NCBI GenBank assembly: GCA_964236735.1 | Contig: CAXSFM010000017.1 | Location: 1 to 64,000, forward strand | Source: JAIVJG01 sp964236735 | GTDB lineage: Bacteria > Acidobacteriota > Blastocatellia > Pyrinomonadales > Pyrinomonadaceae | Reading direction: 5' to 3' | Length of the DNA stretch: 64,000 bases | Part shown: piece after piece, positions 33,762-42,312 of the stretch | How the letters are laid out: each line of letters starts with the position of its first letter | How positions within the stretch are numbered: position 1 is the first letter of the stretch | Program-made: the position numbers and the translations under genes | Notes under the pieces: generated by a model | The model's database searches: none | Seen by the model: only the letters and a program-made list of their open reading frames with translations | What the model was told of the DNA's origin: nothing

Positions 33762-35114
33762 TTAGAGCGATTGGGCGTCCTGCTTACGCAGCAACTCGAA
33801 GGCGCGCGCGAGGCCGCTTTGCAGATTTTTGCGCGAGTCAATATTGTGCAGTTCGACGCCGAGACCGATGAGAGTCTGCGCGACGCCGGCGCGAATGCCC
33901 GTCAAGATCACCGTTGTTCCCAGTAGCGCGGCAGCCTGCGCCGCCTGCACGAGCGTGTTGGCGACGTGCGTGTCAATCACTGTCACGCCCGTAATGTCTA
34001 TGATCGCGATGGGCGCACGGCTCTCAGCCAACCCGCGCAGCAAAGTGTCTATCATCCGTCCCGCGCGCGCCGCGTCCATCGCACCGACGAGCGGCATGAC
34101 GACGATTTTGTCTGTGATGGGAATGAGCGGCGTGGACAGTTCCGCGAGTTGCGCTTCCTGCACGCGGATGAGTTGCTCGCGCAAGCCCGTCCGTTCCTCT
34201 TCGGCGCGTCGTCGCTCGATGACCTGTCCGAGTTGATTGCCGACGTGCGACATCATCGCCAGCAGAGGCTCGTCGGGCGGTCTCACTTCGCGTGTGAAAA
34301 ATTCCATCACGCCGAGCACTTCGCCGCCGAGCCGGATGGGAAACGCGACGGCCCCGTGCAAGTCGCTGAGGGCGGCGACGGCAGCGCGCGGGAAATTTCC
34401 GTTCGTCGCTAAATCCGAAACCCACGTCGCTTCGCCGCTCTCCCAGACCTGACCCGGCAATCCTTGCCCGCGCGCGAAGCTGCGACCCGCGTTGAACTTC
34501 TCGAACTCCGCGAGATTGTCTTCCGCCGTCGCGCGCCACGTCTGGACGCAGCGCATGATTTCCTCTTCACGCTCGACGCGCCACAACGCGCCGAACTCCC
34601 AGCCGAGGCTTTCGCACAGAGATTGCAGAATTTGCGGCACGGCGGCGCGAAGTCCGACTGATTCGGCGAGGATGCGCGAGACGGCATACTGCGCCGACAG
34701 ATGAAGCTCGGCGCGCTTGCGCTCTGTGATGTCGCGCGCGATGCCCGTGAAGTAACGCTGGCCGCCCTCCGTGAATTCGCCGAAGGAAATTTCGAGGGCG
34801 ATTTCCCTGCCGCTCTTGTGTAGTCCCGGCAGTTCGACGCCGTCCCACGTAATGTGCTTTTCGCCGGTCTCGATGTAGCGTTGCATCCCCGCGTCGTGCA
34901 GGCGGCGCAGGTAGTCCGGCATCAGCATCGTGAGGTGCGCGCCGCGCAATTCGTCGAGCGTGTAGCCGAAGATTTTTTCCGTCGCCGGATTGACGAAGAT
35001 AATCGTGCTCTCGGCGTCAACGGTGATGATGGCGTCCGAGACGGTCTCCGTCACGATGCGGTTACGCACTTCAATGTCCGGTAGTGAAGCTGGCTCTTTG
35101 ATGTTGGCCTCCAT
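33762..35114 (-). CDS. PAS-GAF-STAS regulator, RsbR-like (450 aa)
   Basis: Three domains in order: a PAS domain with PAC (about 15-140: SDAIITVDAESTIIFVNPATEKIFGYT, GIARDITERK), a GAF domain (about 150-310: GWEFGALWRVEREEE), and a C-terminal STAS domain (about 325-440). The STAS domain keeps Thr at both positions phosphorylated in RsbR: DITGVTVIDTHVAN and LTGIRAGVAQTL. There is no kinase or output enzyme. By family knowledge it should sit in a stressosome-like complex that passes sensed signals to a partner-switching system. No RsbS, RsbT or RsbU homologue is in the window. It is divergent from acs. Confidence 0.88.
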   Translation of the reverse strand: MEANIKEPASLPDIEVRNRIVTETVSDAIITVDAESTIIFVNPATEKIFGYTLDELRGAHLTMLMPDYLRRLHDAGMQRYIETGEKHITWDGVELPGLHKSGREIALEISFGEFTEGGQRYFTGIARDITERKRAELHLSAQYAVSRILAESVGLRAAVPQILQSLCESLGWEFGALWRVEREEEIMRCVQTWRATAEDNLAEFEKFNAGRSFARGQGLPGQVWESGEATWVSDLATNGNFPRAAVAALSDLHGAVAFPIRLGGEVLGVMEFFTREVRPPDEPLLAMMSHVGNQLGQVIERRRAEEERTGLREQLIRVQEAQLAELSTPLIPITDKIVVMPLVGAMDAARAGRMIDTLLRGLAESRAPIAIIDITGVTVIDTHVANTLVQAAQAAALLGTTVILTGIRAGVAQTLIGLGVELHNIDSRKNLQSGLARAFELLRKQDAQSL

Positions 35115-35174
35115 TCTCGCGGCAGCGTCCTGACTGCGGCGAATCTTATCAGAGCAATTGCCCGCGTCAACGTC

Positions 35175-35208
35175 AAGCGTCGCGCTTCAGACTGAAGACT
35201 TGACGCTT
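35175..35208. repeat. imperfect inverted repeat in the divergent gap
   Basis: Arms of 16-17 bases (35175-35190 and 35192-35208) pair except for a short central mismatch. It lies between the PAS-GAF-STAS gene and acs. It could be an operator or hairpin. I see no convincing promoter in this gap. Confidence 0.45.
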
Positions 35209-35312
35209 CATCATTCCGCAGACAACATTCCAGCGCACCTTATTTCTTCTTGCGTAACGCGCGCGCGCGCGGCAAAGTACGGACGAATTTTCTAATCAGA
35301 GGGAAGACGCAC

Positions 35313-37301
35313 ATGCCAGACGACACATCCGACGCACCAACGCACGCGACGATTGAGTCAACGCTGCAAGAGTCGCGCACGTTTCCGCCGACGGCGGAGT
35401 TCGCGAGCCGCGCGCGCATCAGTTCGATGGAAGAGTATGAAACTTTATGCGCGGAAGCTTCAAAATCACCCGACGCATTCTGGGCGCGCATGGCGGAGTC
35501 CGAACTACACTGGTTCAAAAAGTGGGACACGGTTTTGCAGTGGAAGCCGCCGCACGCGGAGTGGTTCGTCGGCGGAAAGTTGAACGTCTCCGACAATTGT
35601 CTCGACCGTCATCTTGAAACGCCGCGACGCAACAAGGCCGCGCTCATCTGGGAAGGCGAGCCGCAAGGCGACACGCGCACGCTGACCTATCAACAACTCC
35701 ACACGGAAGTCTGCCGCTTCGCCAACGTGTTGAAAGCGTCGGGCGTCGAAATCGGCGACCGCGTCGCGCTCTACATGCCGCTCATTCCCGAACTCGCCAT
35801 CGCGATGCTGGCGTGCGCGCGTATCGGGGCGACGCACTCCGTCATCTTCGGCGGCTTCTCGGCGACGGCGATTGTTGACCGCGTCAACGACGCCGGTTGC
35901 AAGCTTGTCGTGACGGCGGACGGCGGCTGGCGTCGCGGCTCGGAAGTGAAACTAAAGCCGGTGGTTGACGACGCGCTCGCACACACGCCGACAGTCGAGC
36001 GTTGCATCGTTGTCAGACGCACGGGCACAAGCGTCGTGATGAAAGAGGGGCGCGACTTCTGGTGGCACGCGCTTATGGAGACGGCTTCGCAAGTGTGTCC
36101 TGCCGAAGAACTCGACAGCGAACATCCGCTCTACATCCTCTACACGTCGGGCACGACGGGCAAGCCGAAGGGCATCCTGCACACGACCGCAGGCTATCTG
36201 CTGGGCGCGCATCTGACGACAAAGTGGGTTTTCGATTTGCGGGACGAAGACATCTACTGGTGTACGGCGGACATCGGCTGGGTGACGGGACATTCTTACG
36301 TCGTCTATGGCCCGCTCTCGAACGGCGCGACAATTTTGATGTACGAGGGCGCGCCGAACTGGCCGGAGCCGGATCGCTTCTGGTCAATCATCGAACGCCA
36401 TCAGGTCAACATTCTCTACACCGCGCCAACCGCGATTCGCGCCTTCATCAAGTGGGGCGCGGAGTGGCCTCTCAAACACGACCTCTCAAGTTTGCGTCTG
36501 CTCGGCACAGTGGGCGAGCCGATCAACCCGGAGGCGTGGATGTGGTATCACAAAATTATCGGCAAGGAGCGTTGCCCCATCGTGGATACTTGGTGGCAGA
36601 CCGAGACGGGCGCGATGATGATTGCGCCTCTGCCCGGCGCGACGCCGACGAAGCCCGGTTCGGCGACCAAGCCTCTGCCCGGCATCGAGGCCGCCGTGAT
36701 GACGAAGGAAGGGCGCGAGGTCGGCGCGAACGAGGGCGGCTATCTCGTCATCAAACGCCCCTGGCCTTCGATGCTGCGGACGATTTACAACGACGACGCG
36801 CGTTACCGGGAGGCTTACTGGTCGGAGATCGAGGGCGTCTATTTCGCGGGCGACGGCGTGCGGCGCGACGCGGACGGCTACTTCTGGATTATGGGTCGCG
36901 TGGACGACGTGATAAACGTCAGCGGCCATCGTCTCGGCACGATGGAAATCGAGAGCGCGCTCGTCTCGCATGAAGCCGTCGCGGAGGCGGCGGTCGTCGC
37001 GCGCCCCGATGAACTTAAAGGCTCCGGCATCGTCGCCTTCGTCACGCTCGAAGGCGGACGCGCGACTTCGGACGAGTTGAAAGAAGCGTTGCGTCGCCAT
37101 GTCACGAAGGAGATCGGCGCGCTCGCGCGTCCCGACGAAATACGCTTCACGGACGCGCTGCCCAAGACGCGCTCCGGCAAAATCATGCGCCGACTGTTGC
37201 GCGAAATCGCTTCGAGCGGCGGCGCGGCGGTCAAGGGAGATACGACGACGCTCGAAGATTTTTCCGTGCTTGAGAAATTGCGTGCAGGGGAAGAAGAGTG
37301 A
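35313..37301 (+). CDS. acs: acetyl-CoA synthetase, AMP-forming (662 aa)
   Basis: The enzyme activates acetate to acetyl-CoA via acetyl-AMP. LYILYTSGTTGKPKGILHTT is the P-loop-like A3 motif, and ADIGWVTGHSYVVYGPL and DTWWQTETG are specific to Acs rather than other acyl-CoA synthetases. The C-terminal KTRSGKIMRRLLR holds the lysine that is acetylated to regulate the family. The ATG at 35313 follows GAGGGA; the upstream in-frame extension to 35250 is Arg-rich and unlikely. Length is typical. It is cytoplasmic. Confidence 0.97.
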   Translation: MPDDTSDAPTHATIESTLQESRTFPPTAEFASRARISSMEEYETLCAEASKSPDAFWARMAESELHWFKKWDTVLQWKPPHAEWFVGGKLNVSDNCLDRHLETPRRNKAALIWEGEPQGDTRTLTYQQLHTEVCRFANVLKASGVEIGDRVALYMPLIPELAIAMLACARIGATHSVIFGGFSATAIVDRVNDAGCKLVVTADGGWRRGSEVKLKPVVDDALAHTPTVERCIVVRRTGTSVVMKEGRDFWWHALMETASQVCPAEELDSEHPLYILYTSGTTGKPKGILHTTAGYLLGAHLTTKWVFDLRDEDIYWCTADIGWVTGHSYVVYGPLSNGATILMYEGAPNWPEPDRFWSIIERHQVNILYTAPTAIRAFIKWGAEWPLKHDLSSLRLLGTVGEPINPEAWMWYHKIIGKERCPIVDTWWQTETGAMMIAPLPGATPTKPGSATKPLPGIEAAVMTKEGREVGANEGGYLVIKRPWPSMLRTIYNDDARYREAYWSEIEGVYFAGDGVRRDADGYFWIMGRVDDVINVSGHRLGTMEIESALVSHEAVAEAAVVARPDELKGSGIVAFVTLEGGRATSDELKEALRRHVTKEIGALARPDEIRFTDALPKTRSGKIMRRLLREIASSGGAAVKGDTTTLEDFSVLEKLRAGEEE

Positions 37302-37411
37302 CGGGAACAAGCGACGTGGGTTGCGGCGGCAGCAAAAGCGTCCAGCCCTGTTACTTCTGAGCGTCGCCCCGCCCCCGTTTTCCAATCGGGTGCGCTTTCG
37401 TCGTTTACCTG

Positions 37412-37417
37412 TAGAAT
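37412..37417 (+). promoter_or_regulatory. candidate -10 box for the PilZ-like gene
   Basis: TAGAAT lies within GTAGAATACT, which is repeated exactly before the TlpA-like gene at 52665. No good -35 box is at normal spacing. The inferred leader would be about 28 bases and contains a GGAGG Shine-Dalgarno. Confidence 0.3.
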
Positions 37418-37450
37418 ACTGCCCTGTTTGTTGAAGGAGGAATATTCGCC

Positions 37451-37837
37451 ATGTCCACCGATATGTCCACGGATCAGCGCGCGGGGGCGCGTTACCCGAT
37501 TCACATTCCCGTGCGCGCCGAGTGGGACGACGAAACGTCGGGCGAGCACATCGTCTCAGAGGGTGAGACGGAGAACGTCGGGCCGGCGGGCGCGCTCGTG
37601 CATCTCAGCCAGTTGCCGAACGTCGGCAATCGCGTGCAATTGATCGTCCTCGACGCGCAAGGGTTGACGCTCGAAACCGCGACTGAGGTGCTGCGTCTGG
37701 AGAGAAATCCGGTGCAACCGCTCGCCGCGTTGTTTTTGATTGACCCGACGGAAGAATGGCGCGGACTCGTCTGGGAGCCGTCCGCGCCGCACCTGCAAGT
37801 CGGCAAAGGCGATCAGGAAATTTACGACGAGTTTTGA
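37451..37837 (+). CDS. PilZ-like domain protein (128 aa)
   Basis: A single small beta-barrel domain. QRAGARYPIHIPV near residue 9 supplies an RxxxR motif, the c-di-GMP arginines of PilZ. The second motif, normally (D/N)xSxxG, reads NVGPAG, so Ser is replaced by Gly. VLRLERNPVQPLAALFLI completes the fold. The ATG follows an AAGGAGG Shine-Dalgarno. It stands alone after acs and ends at a strong terminator. The loss of Ser could weaken ligand binding. A c-di-GMP source exists in the window (GGDEF protein at 50337), but a link is inference. Confidence 0.72.
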   Translation: MSTDMSTDQRAGARYPIHIPVRAEWDDETSGEHIVSEGETENVGPAGALVHLSQLPNVGNRVQLIVLDAQGLTLETATEVLRLERNPVQPLAALFLIDPTEEWRGLVWEPSAPHLQVGKGDQEIYDEF

Positions 37838-37906
37838 TGGACGGCGACGACGAATGCCAGCGTTGATGAGCCTGTCGCTGTGATGGCGAAACGGGCACGC
37901 GCAAAC

Positions 37907-37967
37907 AGAAGAAGCGTGAGGACTCAAAGACCGATGACGGTTTGAGTCCTCACGCTTCTTCTCTTTT
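37907..37967. terminator. strong bidirectional intrinsic terminator
   Basis: Perfect 22-base arms (37907-37928 and 37941-37962) enclose a 12-base loop. The stem is followed by CTCTTTTTCG on the plus strand. It sits between the convergent PilZ-like gene and the BNR gene, so it can end transcription from the plus side and probably from both. Confidence 0.88.
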
Positions 37968-37977
37968 TCGTCAACGG

Positions 37978-40900
37978 CTAGAAGCGGTCAATTTCTCGCC
38001 CGTGCAGAAATTGCGATTGACCGCCGCCCACCCCGCTTCCCTTCTTCCATTCATCAAACGCGAGCGGCCTGACCGGCTCAAGCCCCTTCCCCTTCAACGC
38101 GGAGTTGAGCGCGGCTAAATCTTTCGCCGACCACACATCGAACGCGCTGACCACGTCCGCCAACTCCTTCGCGAGCGCGTCCGTCCGCTCGACCTGCGTC
38201 TGCGAAGGTCGCCCGTCGTATGAGACGACGTTGCCGTAGAGGTCGCTCAAGTTTTCGCGCAGGCGTTCCTCGCCCGTAATCATGCCGCCCTCTTTCGTCG
38301 CAACGATCTTGCGGCGAAGCTCGTCCACCTGCGCCGACGCGGACTGCAAGCGTTGTCGTAGCGAATCGTCAGCCGGAAGTTTGGCGGCGCGTTCTTCAAG
38401 CGCGAGGCGGACGCCGTTGATGCGATCCACGGCGAACGTCATCTCGCCGAGCGCGTTATAGAGTTTCAACGAAAGGTCAAACTGCGCCTTGCGGTCTTCC
38501 GCCGTGTGCGTCGCGCGCGAGTCGGGCATGACCTGTAGCTGCGTCGTATAGACCGCCTTGTCCTTCGTCATCTTGACGGTGTAAGTGCCGGGCAGAACGC
38601 GCGGGCCAACCGCCGCACCGAAGGCCGCGCTCGCCGCCGTCGGGACTTTCGGCGCGGGCAGGCGCATTGACCACGTCGCACGATTCAGTCCACGTCGCTT
38701 GCTGCTCGGAATGACGCCGAGCGATTTGCCCGCCGCGTCGAAGACTTCGATTTTCAAGTCGCCGAAGATGTGCCGCTTCTTCTGGTAATAAGTGATGACC
38801 GCTTCGTCCGTCGGATTGTCGCCGATGAACTCCGCATCACCGCTCGCCCATCCGCCGCCGCCGGAGACGCTCCGCACGACCGGTCTCGCATCAATGAAGA
38901 CGGCATCTTTCGCGAGCGTCGCGGGCGTCAGAGCGCGCAGGGGCGTAATGTCGTCAATGATCCAGATGCCGCGCCCGTGCGTCGCGATGACGAGGTCGTG
39001 ATCGCGCGGGTGAATGGCAAGGTCGCGCACCGCCACGTTCGGCAGGTCGCCGCCCTTGTACTGCTCCCACGCGCGCCCGCCGTCGAGCGAAACCCAGAGG
39101 CCGAATTCCGTGCCGACGAAGAGCAGATCGCGGTTGACCAAATCTTCCTTGACGACGTGCGCGTAGCCACGAACGTTGCTGCCCGTCGGCGTCACGAGCG
39201 GCGTCCACGTCTGCCCGAAGTCCGAAGTCTTATAGACGTAAGGCCGCATGTCGCCGAACGTGTGCAGATCGAAGGTGACGTAGGCCGTGCCCTCATCGAA
39301 ATGTCCGGCCTCGACGGACGTGACCCAAGCGTTTTTCGGCAAGCCCTGAATGTTGGCGACGACGTTCTTCCACGTCTTGCCGCCGTCGCGCGTCAACTGC
39401 ACGTTGCCGTCGTCGGTTCCGACCCAGACGAGACTCGAATTCTTCGGCGACTCGGCGATGGCGTAAATCGTCGTGTGCATCTCGGCGTAAGAGTTGTCAA
39501 CAGAGACGCCCCCGGAGAGTTCCTGCTTCTGCTTCTGCGGATCGTTCGTCGTCAAATCCGGCGAGACGCGCTCCCACGTCTGTCCACGGTCGCGCGAGCG
39601 AAAGAGAAACTGCGCGCCGATGTAGATCGTGCCCTTCTGCGTGGGCGAAAGATGAATCGGCGTGTTCCAGTTGAAGCGAAGCTTCCCTTCCTTGTATTCG
39701 GGAAGCGGTTTGATGTTGCGCGTTTCGTGCGTCTTGCGATTGATGCGCCCGATCTCGCCGCCCTGCGACTCGGCGTAGATATAGTCGGGGTCGGCAGGGT
39801 CTGAGAAGACGTAGAAGCCGTCGCCGCCGTAGATATTTTCCCAGCGCCCGTTCGAGATGCCGCCGGGAAATTGCGAGTCGGCCACCCAATCGCTGTTGTC
39901 CTGCAAGCCGCCATAGACGTGATACGGCGTGTCCATGTCAACGCTCGTGTGATAGAACTGCGAGATGGGCAGGTTCTGCGCCTTCCACCAACGATTGCCG
40001 CCGTCGTAGGAGTACCAGACGCCGCCGTCGTCGCCCGCGATGAGGTGATCCGTGTTATCGGGATTGACCCACACGTCGTGGAAATCGCCGTGCGCGCCGC
40101 CGGAGATATTGCTGAAACTCTGCCCTCCGTCGTTGCTCACGATGAGCGAGAGGTCAGGCTTGTAAATTTTATTTTCGTCCTTCGGGTCAACGATTAAATT
40201 CGCAAAGTAGAACGGACGCCAGATCATGCTCTGGCTGCGGTCGAGAGCGTTCCAGGTATGCCCGCCGTCGTCCGAACGATAGAGCGCGTTCTGCGGCGGC
40301 ACGGCTTCGATGAAGGCATAGACGACGTTCGGCTTCGACGGCGCGGGCGTGACCGCGACGCGACCCCACGGCTTCGCGGGCAGTCCCTTCGCCGTCGCTT
40401 CGTTCAACTCCGTCCACGTCGCGCCGCCGTCCGTGCTCTTGAACAGACCGCTCGCGCTCGGAGAATCCGCGCCCTCGCCGCCTGAGCGAAACGTCCAACC
40501 CTTGCGACGGAAGTCCCACATCCCCGCGTAGATGGTTTTCGGATTCTGCTTGTCCATCGTCATCATGGAGCAGCCGGTCGAGAGGTTCGCGCCTTTCAAA
40601 ATTTTCGTCCACGTCTTGCCGCCATCCGTCGTTTTATACAGACCGCGCTCGTCCGAATCGCTCCACAGTTTGCCCGGCGCGCAGACGTAGGCCGTGTCCG
40701 TGTTCGTCGGGTCAACCACAATCTTCGCGATGCGCTCGGAGTCTCGGAGTCCGACGTTCGTCCAGTTGTCGCCGCCGTCCGTTGACTTATAGACGCCGTC
40801 GCCGACCGAGACCGAGTTGCGCGTCCAGGGCTCGCCCGTGCCGACCCAGATGACTTTCGGATTCTTCGGATCAATCGTGATCGCGCCGATGGACTGCACG

Positions 40901-41220
40901 CTCTGCTTATCGAAGACGGGCTTGTACGTCGTGCCGCCGTTGACGGACTTCCACACGCCGCCCGACGCCGATCCGATATAGACCGTCAGGCGTCCGCCTT
41001 CGCGCACGGCGTCAATCGCGGCGACGCGCCCGCTCATCGCCGCCGAGCCGATGTTGCGCGCGCCGAGGCCGGAGATGGTTTCGGAATCAACGCGGACGGT
41101 GGAAGACTGCGACGGCGTTGCTGCGGCGGCCTGCTTTGTACCTTGCGCCGACGCTGTGACGCACGCGAATGAAATTAACAGGAACGCGGCTGCGAAATAT
41201 TTCTTGATGGTGTGCTTCAT
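37978..41220 (-). CDS. secreted sortilin/BNR-repeat beta-propeller protein (1080 aa)
   Basis: A signal peptide (MKHTIKKYFAAAFLLISFACVTASAQ) is followed by two large beta-propellers built from BNR/Asp-box repeats, seen again and again as SxDGGxTW: STDGGDNWTN, TTDGGKTWTK, SDDGGHTWNA, SRDRGQTWER, TRDGGKTWKN, TSDFGQTWTP. After about residue 780 comes a non-propeller C-terminal region with a helical stretch (LEERAAKLPADDSLRQRL). Members are annotated as VPS10/sortilin-like or glycosyl hydrolase in Acidobacteriota and Bacteroidota. There is no sialidase arginine set that I can recognise, so enzymatic activity is doubtful. Probably periplasmic or exported, perhaps binding peptides. Confidence 0.85.
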   Translation of the reverse strand: MKHTIKKYFAAAFLLISFACVTASAQGTKQAAAATPSQSSTVRVDSETISGLGARNIGSAAMSGRVAAIDAVREGGRLTVYIGSASGGVWKSVNGGTTYKPVFDKQSVQSIGAITIDPKNPKVIWVGTGEPWTRNSVSVGDGVYKSTDGGDNWTNVGLRDSERIAKIVVDPTNTDTAYVCAPGKLWSDSDERGLYKTTDGGKTWTKILKGANLSTGCSMMTMDKQNPKTIYAGMWDFRRKGWTFRSGGEGADSPSASGLFKSTDGGATWTELNEATAKGLPAKPWGRVAVTPAPSKPNVVYAFIEAVPPQNALYRSDDGGHTWNALDRSQSMIWRPFYFANLIVDPKDENKIYKPDLSLIVSNDGGQSFSNISGGAHGDFHDVWVNPDNTDHLIAGDDGGVWYSYDGGNRWWKAQNLPISQFYHTSVDMDTPYHVYGGLQDNSDWVADSQFPGGISNGRWENIYGGDGFYVFSDPADPDYIYAESQGGEIGRINRKTHETRNIKPLPEYKEGKLRFNWNTPIHLSPTQKGTIYIGAQFLFRSRDRGQTWERVSPDLTTNDPQKQKQELSGGVSVDNSYAEMHTTIYAIAESPKNSSLVWVGTDDGNVQLTRDGGKTWKNVVANIQGLPKNAWVTSVEAGHFDEGTAYVTFDLHTFGDMRPYVYKTSDFGQTWTPLVTPTGSNVRGYAHVVKEDLVNRDLLFVGTEFGLWVSLDGGRAWEQYKGGDLPNVAVRDLAIHPRDHDLVIATHGRGIWIIDDITPLRALTPATLAKDAVFIDARPVVRSVSGGGGWASGDAEFIGDNPTDEAVITYYQKKRHIFGDLKIEVFDAAGKSLGVIPSSKRRGLNRATWSMRLPAPKVPTAASAAFGAAVGPRVLPGTYTVKMTKDKAVYTTQLQVMPDSRATHTAEDRKAQFDLSLKLYNALGEMTFAVDRINGVRLALEERAAKLPADDSLRQRLQSASAQVDELRRKIVATKEGGMITGEERLRENLSDLYGNVVSYDGRPSQTQVERTDALAKELADVVSAFDVWSAKDLAALNSALKGKGLEPVRPLAFDEWKKGSGVGGGQSQFLHGREIDRF

Positions 41221-41258
41221 CGCTCTCGAATCCTTTCTCGTGGTTGAATAATTCGTTC

Positions 41259-42113
41259 CTATTTCACTTGCGGTTTGGCTGCCGGCGGCTGCGCGGACGG
41301 AGTTTGCTGCGCGGGCGAGGCCTGTTTGTCCTCCGGCCTTTTCGGTTGCGTCTGCGAAGCGTCGGGCGCTTGCGGCGCGCGCGACGTGGCGGCGACGGGC
41401 AAATGGAACAAGTTGTCATCCAGCGCGACGTTGGCTTCGATCTTTTCGTAAGTCACTTTCTGCTTGAACTGGCTGCCCTTCGGGCCTGACTCGACGGAGT
41501 GCGGCAGGTACCAGCCGTTGACCTCTTTGTAATCGCCAAGGATGGTCTCGAACTCGCGCTCGGCTCCGCGAATCATGCGCTTGGCTTCGATCTTAATCGG
41601 GACGTAATAATCCGTGTCCATAAAGTAGTAACGCACGTCGCCGTTCGCCAGCGTCAGCTTGAGCTTGAAGGCGTCCGTGCCCTCGAACTGATCCATGCCG
41701 ACGTATTCGACCTTGTTGCCCTTCTGTTGATAGTTGATAAGCGCGCCGTCGAGGTCTGAGTCTTCGAGGATGCCTTTCAACTCCTCTTCGCCGAGCGGCT
41801 CAGGGTCTTTCTTGCCCTGCCACGGCTCGATCTTCCAGCCCGTCTTTCCGTCATAGGCGTTGACGCCGGTCAGACCTTGAATGACAAACTCCTGCCGCAC
41901 CATCGCGGGACGTTTGTTCTCTTCGAGGATGGCGGCCTCGAACCCTCCGCCGCCGTTGAATTTGCCCGTCCGGCGAAGCGTCTTGACGGCCTGAATTTTT
42001 TCCATGCCGCCGACGGTCTTGATGTACTTGGCGATAATTTCGTCGGCGGTCTGCGCCGAGGCGGACACACTTAACAAGGCCAGACCGACGAGTCCTAACA
42101 AGAGCTTACGCAT
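41259..42113 (-). CDS. LolA-like outer-membrane lipoprotein-sorting family protein (284 aa)
   Basis: A signal peptide (MRKLLLGLVGLALLSVSASA) precedes a LolA/LolB-like half-barrel: TADEIIAKYIKTVGGMEKIQAVKTLR, then GKTGWKIEPWQG, YVGMDQFEGTDAFKLKLTLANGDVRYYFMD. The last 45 residues are Pro/Gln/Ala-rich linker. The ATG at 42113 follows GGAGGAG; the upstream extension to 42191 lacks a signal and is unlikely. It lies directly upstream of the BNR gene on the same strand, so the two may be co-expressed. Proteins of this kind bind lipids or lipoprotein acyl chains; its cargo is unknown. Confidence 0.8.
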   Translation of the reverse strand: MRKLLLGLVGLALLSVSASAQTADEIIAKYIKTVGGMEKIQAVKTLRRTGKFNGGGGFEAAILEENKRPAMVRQEFVIQGLTGVNAYDGKTGWKIEPWQGKKDPEPLGEEELKGILEDSDLDGALINYQQKGNKVEYVGMDQFEGTDAFKLKLTLANGDVRYYFMDTDYYVPIKIEAKRMIRGAEREFETILGDYKEVNGWYLPHSVESGPKGSQFKQKVTYEKIEANVALDDNLFHLPVAATSRAPQAPDASQTQPKRPEDKQASPAQQTPSAQPPAAKPQVK

Positions 42114-42312
42114 GATTTTCTCCTCCGATGCAAATGCAGAAATTTGGACGGCGACAGTATAACGCGGTGAACTGTGCATACGGCACGTCAACGCGCATTG
42201 TTTCAGGGGAGTAACATCGAATTGACCAAGCCCTTTGCCGCCAGTGTCGCTGACGTTGTTTAAGTTACATGTCTTGAGGCATCATTGGGCGAACTAAAAA
42301 ATCGCGGACACG

